From the NCBI RefSeq assembly GCF_000733935.1, contig NZ_JPON01000001.1, forward strand, positions 620,001 through 684,000: a DNA stretch of 64,000 bases, read 5' to 3'. Origin of the DNA: Methylomarinum vadi (GTDB lineage Bacteria > Pseudomonadota > Gammaproteobacteria > Methylococcales > Methylomonadaceae). The translations under genes and the position numbers were made by a program. The notes beneath the pieces were generated by a model. It saw only the letters and a program-made list of their open reading frames with translations. It was not told where the DNA came from and ran no database searches. How positions within the stretch are numbered: the stretch's first letter is position 1; each line of letters starts with the position of its first letter. Of this stretch, positions 1 through 9,444 are shown piece after piece.

Positions 1-648
1 ACACTGCTGCGCGAATCCTGGTTGTGCAAACGCTACCGCTTGCAGCAAATCGTCGCTACGCTGGCGATACCGTCGGCCATTGACCAATTGCAGCGCCACG
101 CCGAAGCGCGTGCGCAAATGACTTGGGCCGACCTGTTGCTGTTGACTCACGCCGATCTGGCCAATACCGCGCAACAGGCGGAATTGATCGGCTACTTGCA
201 GCGTCATGCACCGGCCACGCCAACGTTGGCGGTTAGGCTGGATCAGTTCGACGCAGCCACTTTGCAAGGCTATGCGTATCCCGCTTTTCGACGGATGCCG
301 ACCGGCAAGCTTGTGGCTGAACACGGCTTTCGTAGCGTGTCGCTTTATCTGGAGCACATTCCGGATTGGCCCAGATTGCAAGCCACGTTGCAAACCTTGT
401 TGGCAAACCATGCCGATGACTTGGTTCGAATCAAAGGGCTGATTTATTTGCCTGACTGTGCGGCGCCGTTGGCCGTGCATGGTGTCGCCGGTCAATTGTA
501 TCCACCTGTACCATTGCCGGAACGTCCGAACCAGGACAGACGTAGCCGATTAGTGTTGATTACGGTTTCCAATCCGGAACTTTTGGCCAACGAATTGTTA
601 ATCCACTTGGGAGCGGAACCCAATCAGAGCCCGATACGGCTGCATTGA
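1..648 (+). CDS. CobW/P47K-family GTP-binding protein, C-terminal part
   Basis: The frame is open from base 1, so the gene begins before the window. The visible part holds the end of the G domain, where a TWADLLLLTHAD stretch sits at the usual (N/T)KxD position but is altered to THAD, followed by a CobW C-terminal domain with the pattern VRIKGL...LAVHGV...RSRLVLI. Members of this family are metal-linked GTPases or metallochaperones (cobalamin, nitrile hydratase, zinc homeostasis). Nothing visible identifies the metal. The altered G4 motif hints at a divergent member. The family call is firm, the role is not known. Confidence 0.8.
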   Translation, partial: TLLRESWLCKRYRLQQIVATLAIPSAIDQLQRHAEARAQMTWADLLLLTHADLANTAQQAELIGYLQRHAPATPTLAVRLDQFDAATLQGYAYPAFRRMPTGKLVAEHGFRSVSLYLEHIPDWPRLQATLQTLLANHADDLVRIKGLIYLPDCAAPLAVHGVAGQLYPPVPLPERPNQDRRSRLVLITVSNPELLANELLIHLGAEPNQSPIRLH

Positions 649-984
649 GGGTTAATGGAAATGGATGAGCATAGTCTTAGTCATCTGTTACCGTTCGGCT
701 GAGGTTACGCAAATATAACGTTCCCGGTGATCAAAAAACCATCAGATCACTTGTGTTTTGCAAAGGCAGATTCGACATCAGGTTTTTTCAGATTCTGCAT
801 CCTGCCATTTCAAGACTGGATTGGCAGATATATCATATACAGAGAACATAGCTGTTTGAAACAAATAAACGGCAGAAAGGGGGGCGAGTGTTGCTGACCA
901 GACGTGCCATACAAAATGCTTAGCGCCTTATTTTAGGTGCTAACTCGGTTTTCCGTTCGATTGCGTCCCAATTCAAATACAATT
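649..984. other. intergenic stretch, no gene seen
   Basis: Sequence between the CobW-type gene and the resolvase gene. I see no convincing coding frame, RNA gene or terminator. It probably includes the left border of the mobile region, but I could not identify a Tn3-type terminal repeat in it. Confidence 0.4.
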
Positions 985-1584
985 TTACGTTTTACCAGAG
1001 CCATTCCGTTTTTCTGCCACATAGGAGAAGAATTTTCGCCTCCCTACGCCGGTAATCTCACAAACCTCGGCGGCGGTTTTGTCCGAGTTTTCGTAGAGGA
1101 TTCTGGCATTCTCCAATTTTTCCGGGTCAGTTTTAGGTCTTCCACCCGTTTTGCCCCGCGCTTTAGCGGATGAACGTCCCGCTGCCGCCCGCTCTGCGCG
1201 AAGTTCCCGCTCCATTTGGTGAATAGCGCCCATCATCGACAAGAAACAACGACCCGTTGCGGATGTGGTATCGATATTTTCACGCAATGACACTAAGTTA
1301 ATTTGCCGCTGTTCCAGCACCTTTGCAGTGGTCAGTAAATCCATCAAAGAGCGCGTCATGCGGCTTAATTCGCTGACCACCAAGGTATCGCCTGGGCGAG
1401 CATATTCTAAAAGCTGATCCCAGCCGGGTCGATCCATGTGCGAACCGGTCATCTTGTCGGAAAATATTTTGCCGCCCCCGGCTTTTTGCAACGCATCAAT
1501 CTGAGAATCCAGATTTTGGTGAACGTAGAGTGCAAAAAGTGTACTTTCTGCACTCGCCGAAAAGCGGTGTCGAATGAACGTCAA
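985..1584 (-). CDS. serine recombinase (Tn3-type resolvase), active-site motif missing
   Basis: The body of the protein matches resolvase/invertase enzymes: QNLDSQIDAL, a DK-TGS-DRPG segment, GDTLVVSELSRMTRS, and a C-terminal helix-turn-helix around EVCEITGVGRR. In active enzymes the N-terminus carries Y-x-R-V-S-T-x-x-Q-N-L with the nucleophilic serine. Here the sequence reads ALYVHQNLDSQ, so about five residues holding that serine are absent. The start overlaps that of the divergent transposase gene by 11 bases, leaving no room for a normal res site between them. This suggests a deletion and a catalytically dead resolvase. The family is certain, the exact start is not. Confidence 0.8.
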   Translation of the reverse strand: MTFIRHRFSASAESTLFALYVHQNLDSQIDALQKAGGGKIFSDKMTGSHMDRPGWDQLLEYARPGDTLVVSELSRMTRSLMDLLTTAKVLEQRQINLVSLRENIDTTSATGRCFLSMMGAIHQMERELRAERAAAGRSSAKARGKTGGRPKTDPEKLENARILYENSDKTAAEVCEITGVGRRKFFSYVAEKRNGSGKT

Positions 1585-3082
1585 TTCGCGCCGCCTGTCT
1601 ATCCTGACGAAAAGTGAGATCGATGATCTTTACGGGTTGCCTCGTTTCAGCGAAGACGACCGCAGTCTCTTCTTCGATTTAAGCGCGGTTGAACAGGGAG
1701 CTGTCGATGCCGTTCATACCTGCTCGTCGGCAGTCCATCTAATCCTTCAAATCGGGTATTTCAAGGCCAAGCAACAGTTTTTTGTTTACGGGCGGGAGGC
1801 TGTGCTCGACGACCTACACTATATTCTCCAGCGGTATTTCCCCGACCAGGCATTAGATAAGATCAAAACCCTTTCCAAGCCGACCCGGCTCGAACAGCAA
1901 CAGATCATCCTCCAATTATTCGACTATCGCCTATGCGACGGCGAAGCCAAGGCGGCACTGGAACGGAAAGCGCAACGGGTCGCCATGCTGTCGACACAGC
2001 CGATTTACATCCTACGCGAAACCTTACAATACCTGACAAACCAACGCCTAATTGCTCCAGGCTACACCTATCTACAGGACATGGTGAGCCGAGTCGTGAC
2101 TGGCGAACGTCGGCGGATTACGGGCTTACTGGAAAAAGCCATGACGCCGGATGTCGACAAGCAACTCGACGCCTTGCTTAAGTCTGAGGAAGGCATGTAC
2201 CGCATCAGCCTTCTCAAGCACGAGCCTAAGGATTTCAGTTACCGCGAGTTACGCCAGGAGGTTGACCGCCGCAAATTTTTCCAGCCGCTGTATGAATTCG
2301 GGCAAAGCTTTCTGGGTACTGCCGGCCTGTCCAATGAGAGCATAAAATACTATGCCTCATTGGTTCCGTTCTACTCCGTCTATAAGCTTCGGCGCATGGC
2401 GGAACCCACAACCCGCCTGTATTTGCTGTGTTTCGCCTTTCATCGCTTTCGGCAAATCAACGATAATTTGATTGAAGCCCTGATTTGTCTCATTGGCCAA
2501 TACGAGAAACAAGCCAAACTTGCCGCCGATGAAGCCATGCAGCAAGCCATCGACGAGGCCGGCGCGAATCTACAGGCGGCAGGCCAAGTTCTGGAACTGT
2601 TCATCGACGATTCAATCCCTGACGAAACACCGTTTGCGTCCATTAAGGAAAAAGCTTTCGAGCTACTCAACATCGAGAGCTTTCCAGTCGTATCGGATTT
2701 TATGCGTAACATCGAATTCGATAAAACCGCTTTTGAATGGTCGTATTACGGTACGCTGCGGCACAAATTCAAGCTCAATTTACGGCATTTGTTCTGTAAT
2801 CTCGATTCCGTCTGCCTGGTGTCGGATGAACCGCTGCTGGAAGCCATTTTGTTTCTACAGGAGCTGCTGCGCCAGGGCAAGACGCCACGACAAATGAACC
2901 CGGCCAACTTCCCGACCGGAATCATCGCCAAGAATTTGCAGCGGTACTTGTATACCAGGGCGGAAGAACAAAAAAAGAAAACCCTGGAGGTTGATCGCTA
3001 TGAGTTCCTGGTATACCGCGAGCTACGGAAGGCGCTTGCCCGCCTCTATCATGAAATATTCGGCCTAATACTGCTTACTTAA
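1574..3082 (+). pseudogene. tnpA: Tn3-family transposase, truncated to its N-terminal half
   Basis: The first roughly 490 residues resemble the N-terminal region of large Tn3 transposases: RRLSILTKSEIDDLYGLP near the start, and EVDRYEFLVYRELRKAL near the end. Full-length members are about 1000 residues and carry the DDE domain in the second half, which is absent. Similarity stops abruptly at base 3034, where a 29-base segment related to the right end of the IS1380 element at 7892-7920 begins, and translation then runs into a chance stop. The element cannot move by itself. It is oriented away from the neighbouring resolvase gene. Confidence 0.85.
3035..3063 (+). repeat. IS1380-type right-end remnant
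   Basis: Bases 3035-3059 are identical to 7892-7916 (25 of 25), and 28 of 29 match to 3063. At 7.9 kb this sequence is the inner and terminal part of the IS1380 right end. Here it is fused directly to the broken Tn3 transposase. I read it as the scar of a second IS1380-type copy, most of which has been lost by deletion or recombination. Confidence 0.6.
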
Positions 3083-3207
3083 TAAAAATCCCTTATAAAC
3101 TAATAGCGTCACAGGCTTGATTTCTAGGCTTTGTTAACAACCGGTAGGTTTTCGGACGGCGCTTCACTGCACGAGCTCGTGCTGATGAACACCACCGAGG
3201 GGCTTGA

Positions 3208-3408
3208 CTACTCAAAGATCTTAATCGTTGTACGCTCGTCTGCCGCCAGTTCACTACGTGCCGTGACGACCCGCGGCTCCGACGTCATGTCGATTAGATA
3301 GCGATCAAACCAGGGCAGGAATTGCCAGAGAATCAGGATCAGTACGACAGACCCGGTCACCCAGCGCAGACGTCGCAAGACAGGGTCGAGTTGATGGTTC
3401 GTTTGCAT
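3208..3408 (-). pseudogene. N-terminal fragment of a DegP/HtrA-like membrane-anchored protease
   Basis: This 66-codon frame has one hydrophobic segment (about residues 16-32), then a region ending in ELAADERTTIKIFE. That ending resembles the stretch just before the trypsin-like domain of HtrA/DegP proteins (AADE-x-x-TI-x-x-FE followed by SPSVVYI). The protease domain is missing, so this appears to be a 3'-truncated gene. It lies 87 bases downstream of ftsH on the same strand. DegP-type genes close the transmissible stress-tolerance islands that also carry ftsH and trx, which supports the reading. With so little sequence the call remains an inference. Confidence 0.5.
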
Positions 3409-3495
3409 AGATAAGACTTCCGTAAAAATATAATATCATCCCGCCCAGTTATGACGACAGGCTAATTTATCGATACCCTGACAAGGTGATCGAGG

Positions 3496-5472
3496 CTATT
3501 CGCGGGCGTTGCCTACATCGTAGCCCGCAACTAAACGGGTCACGTCGTCACCACTCAAGGTCTCCTTGTCCTCGAGTTCACTTGTCAGCTTATCCAAAGC
3601 AGGTCGGCAACGGGTCAGGATCTCCCGAGTACGGTTCCTACCCTCTTCCACCAGGGCCTTGACCTCGGCGTCGATGGCCTGCGCGGTAGCCTCACTGAAA
3701 TTGCGTTCCTCGACCGTCTGCGCACTGTTCAGGTACTGCAACTGCTGCTGGCGCCCATAGACCACCGGCCCGAGGCTATCGCTCATACCCAGACGTGCGA
3801 CCATGGTGCGGGCGATCTCCGTGGCGCGTTCCAGATCGTTGGACGCGCCGGAGGAGATACTGCCGAGCACCTGCTCCTCGGCAACCCGGCCACCCAGCAG
3901 GATGGCGATCTGGTCCTTCATCTCTTCGGTGGTTGAGAGGTACTTCTCTTCCACGGGCAGTTGCAGGGTAAACCCGAGGGCACCGATGGCGCGCGGAATG
4001 ATGGTCACACGATGCACCGGCTCCCCGGTCGGTACCGCCACCGCGACCAATGCGTGACCCGACTCGTGGACGGCGACACGGTGCTTTTCCTCCGGACTCA
4101 AGGCCCGCTGTTTCGCCTCGGGGCCGGCGATCACCCGATTGATGGCCGCTTCGAAGTCGGCCATCTTGACTTGGCCGCGGTTCTCGCGCAGGGCATGGAT
4201 GGCCGCCTCGTTGCAGATGTTTTCAAGATCGGCGCCGACAAAGCCGGGCGTGCGTTTCGCCACCACTGCCAGGTCCACATCCGGCGCCAGTTTCATCTTG
4301 TTCGCATAGAGCTGCAGGATGCCCTGCCTGGCGACAAGATCCGGTTTGTCCACCAGAACCCGGCGGTCAAAACGCCCGGCGCGCAACAGGGCCTGATCGA
4401 GGATTTCCGGTCGGTTGGTCGCCGCCATCACCACCACGCCGGTGGAGGAGTCGAAACCGTCCATCTCGGTGAGCAGCTGATTAAGGGTCTGCTCGCGCTC
4501 GTCATGACCACCCATGACAGGCCCGCCGCTGCGGGAACGGCCGATGGCATCGATCTCGTCGATAAAGATGATGCAGGGCGCCTTCTGGCGCGCCTGGTCG
4601 AACATCTCGCGCACCCGCGCCGCGCCGACGCCGACGAACATCTCGATGAATTCCGAGCCGCTGATATTGAAAAACGGTACCTGTGCCTCGCCGGCCACCG
4701 CGCGGGCAAAGAGCGTCTTGCCCGTACCGGGCGGCCCAACCAGCAGGACACCCTTGGGACTACGTGCGCCCAAAGCCTTGATCCGCGCTGGGTCCTTGAG
4801 AAACTCGACGGTCTCGCGCAGCTCCTGTTTTACATCTTCGTAGCCCGCGACATCGTCGAACGTGACCTTAGGCCGCTGGTCGGGATGCACTCGTACCCGG
4901 TTACCGATGTTGAGAAAACCTCTACCCATGGTGCCCATGCGCCGGGCCATCCACCCCCAGAGCAGAAACGACACGCCGAACGGCAGCACCCAGTTGAACA
5001 GGAAGTTGCTCAGCCAGTTGTTTTCATAGCGCACCGTGTAACGAACGCCCTGGCTGGCGAGCTTGTCGGCCAGCTCCTGGTTCCACAGCGGAATCGTGAC
5101 GAACTGCTGTGGCCGACCCGTTTGTGGATCGCTGATCGTCAACTCACCCATAATGGCCTTGTCGGTCACCACGGCCTCGGCCACCTCCTGTTTCTCCACG
5201 TGTTCGAGGAAGGCGCTGTACGGGATCTCCATTTGCTTGGTCTCCTGCATCGCCCCCCAGAAGTGAAACGACACAAAGATAAACAGCAAATAGAGAATCA
5301 GGTTGAATTGCGGGTTCTGCCAGAAAGATGGCTTGCTGGTTTGGTTGATCTCGATGTCCGGTCCATCCTGCCCATTGCTTTGCCGATAACCATTTTTGTT
5401 CATATGATTATCCACTTCAGTGATTCTTTTAAATACTCTCCATAACCTTTGCAAATAGTCATTTTTGTTCAT
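3496..5472 (-). CDS. ftsH: ATP-dependent zinc metalloprotease FtsH
   Basis: Membrane-bound AAA+ protease that extracts and degrades damaged or unassembled proteins. Counting from base 5472 (658 aa), transmembrane segments lie near residues 55-72 and 155-173. Walker A GPPGTGKT is at 246-253, Walker B around 301-307, the second region of homology includes [10 protein letters not shown], and the zinc site HESGH is at 469-473. The 5' end is duplicated: two ATGs at 5472 and 5403 sit in near-identical contexts, so the true start could be either one. The next gene upstream is thioredoxin. Neighbours and flanking IS remnants suggest this is an acquired stress-island copy rather than the housekeeping ftsH. 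Confidence 0.93.
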   Translation of the reverse strand: MNKNDYLQRLWRVFKRITEVDNHMNKNGYRQSNGQDGPDIEINQTSKPSFWQNPQFNLILYLLFIFVSFHFWGAMQETKQMEIPYSAFLEHVEKQEVAEAVVTDKAIMGELTISDPQTGRPQQFVTIPLWNQELADKLASQGVRYTVRYENNWLSNFLFNWVLPFGVSFLLWGWMARRMGTMGRGFLNIGNRVRVHPDQRPKVTFDDVAGYEDVKQELRETVEFLKDPARIKALGARSPKGVLLVGPPGTGKTLFARAVAGEAQVPFFNISGSEFIEMFVGVGAARVREMFDQARQKAPCIIFIDEIDAIGRSRSGGPVMGGHDEREQTLNQLLTEMDGFDSSTGVVVMAATNRPEILDQALLRAGRFDRRVLVDKPDLVARQGILQLYANKMKLAPDVDLAVVAKRTPGFVGADLENICNEAAIHALRENRGQVKMADFEAAINRVIAGPEAKQRALSPEEKHRVAVHESGHALVAVAVPTGEPVHRVTIIPRAIGALGFTLQLPVEEKYLSTTEEMKDQIAILLGGRVAEEQVLGSISSGASNDLERATEIARTMVARLGMSDSLGPVVYGRQQQLQYLNSAQTVEERNFSEATAQAIDAEVKALVEEGRNRTREILTRCRPALDKLTSELEDKETLSGDDVTRLVAGYDVGNARE

Positions 5473-5532
5473 ATGCTTATCCTGTCGTTCACGAATTTAT
5501 TCAACTTCCGTTACCCGGGCGATACTTTGCTA

Positions 5533-5973
5533 CTATCCAGAGATCTTCCCGCTGACCCAACGGATGATGTCCGCGGCCCCCATCGCCCCTGGCTGACGGG
5601 CGACCTCTCGCCCACCGTGGAAAAGCACCAGGGTCGGAATGCTGCGGATGCCGAATTGCGCGCCTAGCATCTGTTCCTCCTCGGTGTTGACCTTGGCCAG
5701 GCGCACGCGGGGTTCCAGTTGCGCCGCCGCTTGCTCGAACTGCGGCGCCATCATCCTGCACGGCCCGCACCAGGGCGCCCAGAAGTCCACCAGCACCGGG
5801 ATGTCATTGCGACTGATGTGCTTCTGAAAGTTCGCGCCGCTAAGCTCGATCGGGTGCGACTCAAACAGCTGCCGATGACATTTTCCGCATTTGGGCTTTT
5901 CAGCCAGTCGCACGGCGGGAATGCGGTTGACCGCGTCGCAATGCGAACAGACGATGTGCATGGAATCTTTCAT
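5533..5973 (-). CDS. trxC: thioredoxin 2 (TrxC-type, zinc-binding)
   Basis: Protein-disulfide reductase of the cytoplasm, 146 aa from the ATG at 5973. The N-terminus has a zinc ribbon with two Cys pairs (CSHC and CGKC), followed by a thioredoxin fold with the active site FWAPWCGPCR and the cis-proline region IRSIPTLVLF. This matches the TrxC rather than TrxA type. The start lies two bases after the stop of the upstream ATPase fragment, so they were cotranscribed. Thioredoxin genes of this type occur in transmissible heat/oxidative-stress loci next to ftsH, which fits the neighbourhood here. Confidence 0.9.
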   Translation of the reverse strand: MKDSMHIVCSHCDAVNRIPAVRLAEKPKCGKCHRQLFESHPIELSGANFQKHISRNDIPVLVDFWAPWCGPCRMMAPQFEQAAAQLEPRVRLAKVNTEEEQMLGAQFGIRSIPTLVLFHGGREVARQPGAMGAADIIRWVSGKISG

Positions 5974-5975
5974 AT

Positions 5976-6339
5976 TTATATTCTCTCGAATGCAATGTTC
6001 ATGTCTTGTTGTTTCCGTTGTCCATTCTCGCGGATCAGGCGGCCGACCGTTACCTTCACCAGGTCGTCGATCAGTAACCAGACCATGGCATAGCCCCAGA
6101 TCATCAAAGCATAGGTCCAACCGATGGGCGTCATTAGCCAGCCCTCGGCGGCGAACACAGTGCCCACCACCTCGGTACCAAAGGTGGCTAAAAACAGCAC
6201 CGGCGCTGGCCAAGGTTTTTGCCAGAACCAGCCACGCGCCCGGGTGACATAAAGGGTGCTGTGCCCCGCCACAATGAGCTTCAGGAACAGGAAGGTCCGA
6301 ATCTCATCGTGGGAAAACTGCCATTGCTGCAATAAGTAG
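5976..6339 (-). pseudogene. C-terminal tail of a P-type (H+-type) cation ATPase
   Basis: The last roughly 120 residues resemble the membrane tail of plasma-membrane-type proton ATPases: FLFLKLIVAGHSTLYVTRARG, then GWLMTPIGWTYALMIWGYAMVWLLIDDLVK. These enzymes are about 800-900 residues long. Everything upstream is cut off by the IS1380 element, whose terminal repeat starts at about 6340. The apparent ATG at 6353 lies in IS sequence. The remaining fragment has no phosphorylation or ATP-binding domain and cannot pump ions. Confidence 0.7.
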
Positions 6340-7921
6340 CCCGGATATTTCATCAGTCCCTTGAAACCCTATCGAAACCCTCGTTTGTTTTAAAACATGC
6401 GATCGTAAGGAGAAATTGAGCGGTCAAAAAGGGAATTAAGCATTGATTTCCGTTTTTCAGGCGCAACTTCCCCTTACCCCATTGTTTATCAGCGTGCCGG
6501 GCACAGCACTCTGTTTGTACTAATCAGGGCACAGGCGCTGACAAACGGATTTAAACAGGGATTGAAACGGATACTGACTGCTGAACAGCAGTCGAATACG
6601 ACGGGTGTTACGAATGATGACGGCACCGATTTTAAACAATTTCAGGCGAATGGTGGCGCAAGTGGCTGTCGCTAGTTCGGTGTTATTGAGGGCGATTCGG
6701 CGAATCGCCTGGATCAGGGTATAGGCCAAGGTGGATAACAGCAAACGAAACTGATTCGGCCACCACAGGCTGCAACTGGTGCGGTCGGCAAACAGATCCA
6801 ATTGTTGCTCTTTAATCCGGTTTTCCATGTCGCCTCGCGCACAGTAAACGGTTTCATAGAGTGTTTGTGCATCGCCGTCCAGATTGGTTACGACATAGCG
6901 GGGATTACTCCCTTGGCTCATGTGTTCGGCCTTAAGAATGACACGGCGTCGGCGTTTCCAGGTGCCGGCTTTATAGTGGAAATCGGTAAAGAGACGCTGT
7001 TTCTGCTGTTCGCTTTGGAACTGTTGCCGGGCTTGTTCAATCCAGGGTTGGCTTAAGCGCGTTAAGCGTTTATTTTTGGCCAACCCGACAATATAGTGAA
7101 CGCGATGCCGCTCGCACCAACTCAGCATCTTATGGCGACAAAAACCGCCATCGCCGCGAAACGTGATGTCAACGTCCGGCCAAGCCTGACGCAAGCGCCT
7201 GACCAGCAAAGCCAGAATAGCCCAGCTGTGCTTGGCGCCATCAATATTGCTGGGACGTAGATAACTGACCAAGCAGTGATGGCCGCAAAAGACATACAAC
7301 GGCAGGAAACAATAGTGCCGATAGTAGCCATGAAAAAAACGTCCGTCCTGTTCGCCATGAACCGGATCATCGGTGGCGTCGAAATCCAGGATCAACGATT
7401 TCGGCGGTGTCTCATACGAAGCGATAAACTGTGCCAGCAACTCCTCATGAACTCGCCACATCAAGGCGCGATCCGCCTGCTGCTCAAACCGGCACAAGGT
7501 GGATCGGCTGCCCAATGTCTGATCCTTTTCCACCGCCGTCTGAAAGGCGATATCATTTCTGAGCGTGTCATGATCATTCAAATCCTCATAACCACAGGCC
7601 AACCCATAGACTCGTTGCCGTAGCAAGTCGACACCGGCATGTTGGATTTTGGCCGGATCGCGAGGATCCGGAATGTGTTGAGCAATCCGCTCCGTTAATC
7701 GTAACCGTTGATCCACCGCTCTTAACAACAACACGCCGCCATCGCTGGTGATCGCTCCACCACTGAATTGGGCGTCTATTTTACGGCGTTTTAAGGGGGG
7801 AAATTCTATTTGAGATGGAGTACAATTTGTCATGGGCAAGTTGTTGGTTAAATTCAATATAAGCAACTGAATTTTATCAAATATCAACAAACTTGCCCGC
7901 CTCTATCATGAAATATCCGGG
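6340..7921 (-). mobile_element. IS1380-family insertion sequence
   Basis: About 1.58 kb. The ends are inverted repeats: the left begins CCCGGATATTTCAT at about 6340, and the complement of the right end (7908-7921) is the same string. The flanks GTAG (left) and TTAG (right) share TAG, which may be a decayed 4-base target duplication or a sign of recombination. The element contains one transposase gene and truncates the P-type ATPase gene on its left. Confidence 0.75.
6520..7833 (-). CDS. IS1380-family DDE transposase
   Basis: The protein opens with MTNCTPSQIEF and KIDAQFSGGAITSDGGVLLLR, the characteristic IS1380 N-terminus, followed by LILDFDATDDPVHG, ITFRGDGGFCR and YCARGDMENRIKEQQLDLFADRTS, which carry the conserved acidic residues of the DDE/RNase H-like fold. 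An in-frame start exists at 7890, but the Met at about 7833 matches the usual family start better. The frame is uninterrupted, so the transposase may be active. Confidence 0.88.
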   Translation of the reverse strand: MTNCTPSQIEFPPLKRRKIDAQFSGGAITSDGGVLLLRAVDQRLRLTERIAQHIPDPRDPAKIQHAGVDLLRQRVYGLACGYEDLNDHDTLRNDIAFQTAVEKDQTLGSRSTLCRFEQQADRALMWRVHEELLAQFIASYETPPKSLILDFDATDDPVHGEQDGRFFHGYYRHYCFLPLYVFCGHHCLVSYLRPSNIDGAKHSWAILALLVRRLRQAWPDVDITFRGDGGFCRHKMLSWCERHRVHYIVGLAKNKRLTRLSQPWIEQARQQFQSEQQKQRLFTDFHYKAGTWKRRRRVILKAEHMSQGSNPRYVVTNLDGDAQTLYETVYCARGDMENRIKEQQLDLFADRTSCSLWWPNQFRLLLSTLAYTLIQAIRRIALNNTELATATCATIRLKLFKIGAVIIRNTRRIRLLFSSQYPFQSLFKSVCQRLCPD

Positions 7922-8106
7922 TTAGGTTCAAAAACATGCCTGATTACGTCAGCGAATCCAGTCAGCAGTAACATACCCCCTTTTTATCGGTCGCGCTACA
8001 GTCACTATTGCTCCCTAACATCTTTATTAATAGATTGTTTTTTGAGATCGGTACAACTCCCCTTTTTAAAATTCAAAAATTTCTCCAGCTTGAAAGGTTT
8101 TTGTAA

Positions 8107-8126
8107 GGTAGTATCGATACAATACC
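8107..8126. promoter_or_regulatory. palindromic operator-like site upstream of the carbon-uptake genes
   Basis: The sequence contains the perfect palindrome GTATCGATAC (8111-8120) inside a looser dyad GGTA...TACC. A related palindrome, GTATCGATTCGATAC, lies before mlaA at 12269. Both are preceded by a TGAAAGGTT string. They could be sites for the same regulator. No regulator is assigned. Confidence 0.35.
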
Positions 8127-8209
8127 ATCTCAAGATAACACGTAACTGATTGCGCTGAGTTTAGGAACAGGCGATCTCTATTTTTTAATGGGCTGGATCC
8201 GAGGCTGAT

Positions 8210-8632
8210 ATGAACTTTTCAACAAATATCAAATGGCTTTTGTTACTGACAAGTATCGCGATTTTGTTTATTACCCCCGACCTTGCGCTCTGGTTGATCC
8301 ACACTTTATTTGAGCTCTTGCACGCGCTGTTCGAGCTTATCGAAGTAACGCTCGATGAAATCGTCGAACATCTGTTTCATACAGACCGGCATACCACTCA
8401 GATCATTGTTTTTTATCTGATGTGGGCGATGGTTCTTTATCCGGCTTACCGGATGTTTCGTTACTGCAAAAGACGCGTCATTGAATTGAAGCAAACCATT
8501 CCTTGCTGGTGCCAGGACAAAAAGGAACTGGCCAAAAGCATGTGGCAACAACAATCGTTTATTAAGAAATGCAAGTTTATCTCCGGTTGTTTTTTGGGTG
8601 CGTTAGGGCTCAGTTATTTAGTTTTTTCGTGA
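8210..8632 (+). CDS. small membrane protein of unknown function
   Basis: The product has 140 aa with a hydrophobic N-terminal segment (about 9-30), a second around 63-80 and a third at the C-terminus (about 122-139). Between them are acidic helical stretches and a basic Cys-containing loop. A GAGG ribosome site precedes the ATG. It lies 79 bases before the carbonic anhydrase gene on the same strand and may belong to its transcript. I do not recognise the family. A role beside bicarbonate handling is suggested only by position. Confidence 0.65.
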   Translation: MNFSTNIKWLLLLTSIAILFITPDLALWLIHTLFELLHALFELIEVTLDEIVEHLFHTDRHTTQIIVFYLMWAMVLYPAYRMFRYCKRRVIELKQTIPCWCQDKKELAKSMWQQQSFIKKCKFISGCFLGALGLSYLVFS

Positions 8633-8711
8633 TGCAAAGACGAGCCAAGATACAGCTAGCCGGCGCCGCGAAAAGTTAGGCATGAAGTCAATTGAGAGAA
8701 AGGTATTGACT

Positions 8712-9431
8712 ATGAAATCGTTCGAAAAATTATTAGCACAAAACAAACAATGGTCATCGGCAAAAAAGGCGGAAGATCCAAATTTTTTCAATAAGCTATC
8801 GAAAAGCCAGACACCGGAATATTTATGGATAGGATGCTCCGATAGCCGTGTGCCGGCGGAAATTATCGTCAATGCCGAACCGGGCGAAATTTTCATCCAT
8901 CGCAACATCGCCAATCAAGTCGTACATACCGATTTCAATTGTCTCAGCGTGTTGCAATACGCGGTCAATGTACTCAAGGTTAAGCATATCATCGTCTGCG
9001 GACATTACAACTGTGGTGGCGTACAGGCCGCGTTGCAACAACAATCCGCCAATCTAGTCATCACCAATAAATGGTTGATGCATTTAAAAAATACCTACCG
9101 CCTTCATCAACATGAGCTGGATAACATCCACGATAAAAGTAGAAAGGTAAATAGACTGGTCGAACTCAACGTTATCGAACAGGTTAATTCTTTGGCGCAC
9201 ACTTCGATCATCCAAAGTGCATGGCGACATGAGAACAGCCCAACCATCCATGGCTGGGTCTATGGCTTACAGGATGGTCTCCTAAACCCGCTGATCACCC
9301 TATCCCCGAATGAGGATTTAATCCATCCGATTTTTCAATACGAAAATCCAGACTTGGAATCCGTAGATCTGTCAGGGATAGAGCACGTGATGAATCATCG
9401 CAGCACGGACGATCGCTTAGAAGTGTGTTGA
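8712..9431 (+). CDS. can: beta-class carbonic anhydrase
   Basis: Interconverts CO2 and bicarbonate using a zinc ion. With the start at 8712 (239 aa) the zinc and catalytic residues are Cys42, Asp44 and Arg46 in CSDSR, and His98 and Cys101 in the CGHYNCGG motif. The ATG at 8712 has an AAAGG site nine bases upstream; an in-frame ATG at 8682 lacks one. The gene is followed after 13 bases by a SulP-type transporter, a pairing known in many proteobacteria for bicarbonate supply. Length and motifs are complete. Confidence 0.94.
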   Translation: MKSFEKLLAQNKQWSSAKKAEDPNFFNKLSKSQTPEYLWIGCSDSRVPAEIIVNAEPGEIFIHRNIANQVVHTDFNCLSVLQYAVNVLKVKHIIVCGHYNCGGVQAALQQQSANLVITNKWLMHLKNTYRLHQHELDNIHDKSRKVNRLVELNVIEQVNSLAHTSIIQSAWRHENSPTIHGWVYGLQDGLLNPLITLSPNEDLIHPIFQYENPDLESVDLSGIEHVMNHRSTDDRLEVC

Positions 9432-9444
9432 TGAGGAGAAGACA

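Noticed and set aside
3961-5445. Long open frame (494 codons) on plus opposite ftsH
   Set aside because: It mirrors the ftsH coding strand. The product is His/Arg-rich with no domain, while ftsH motifs are complete on minus.
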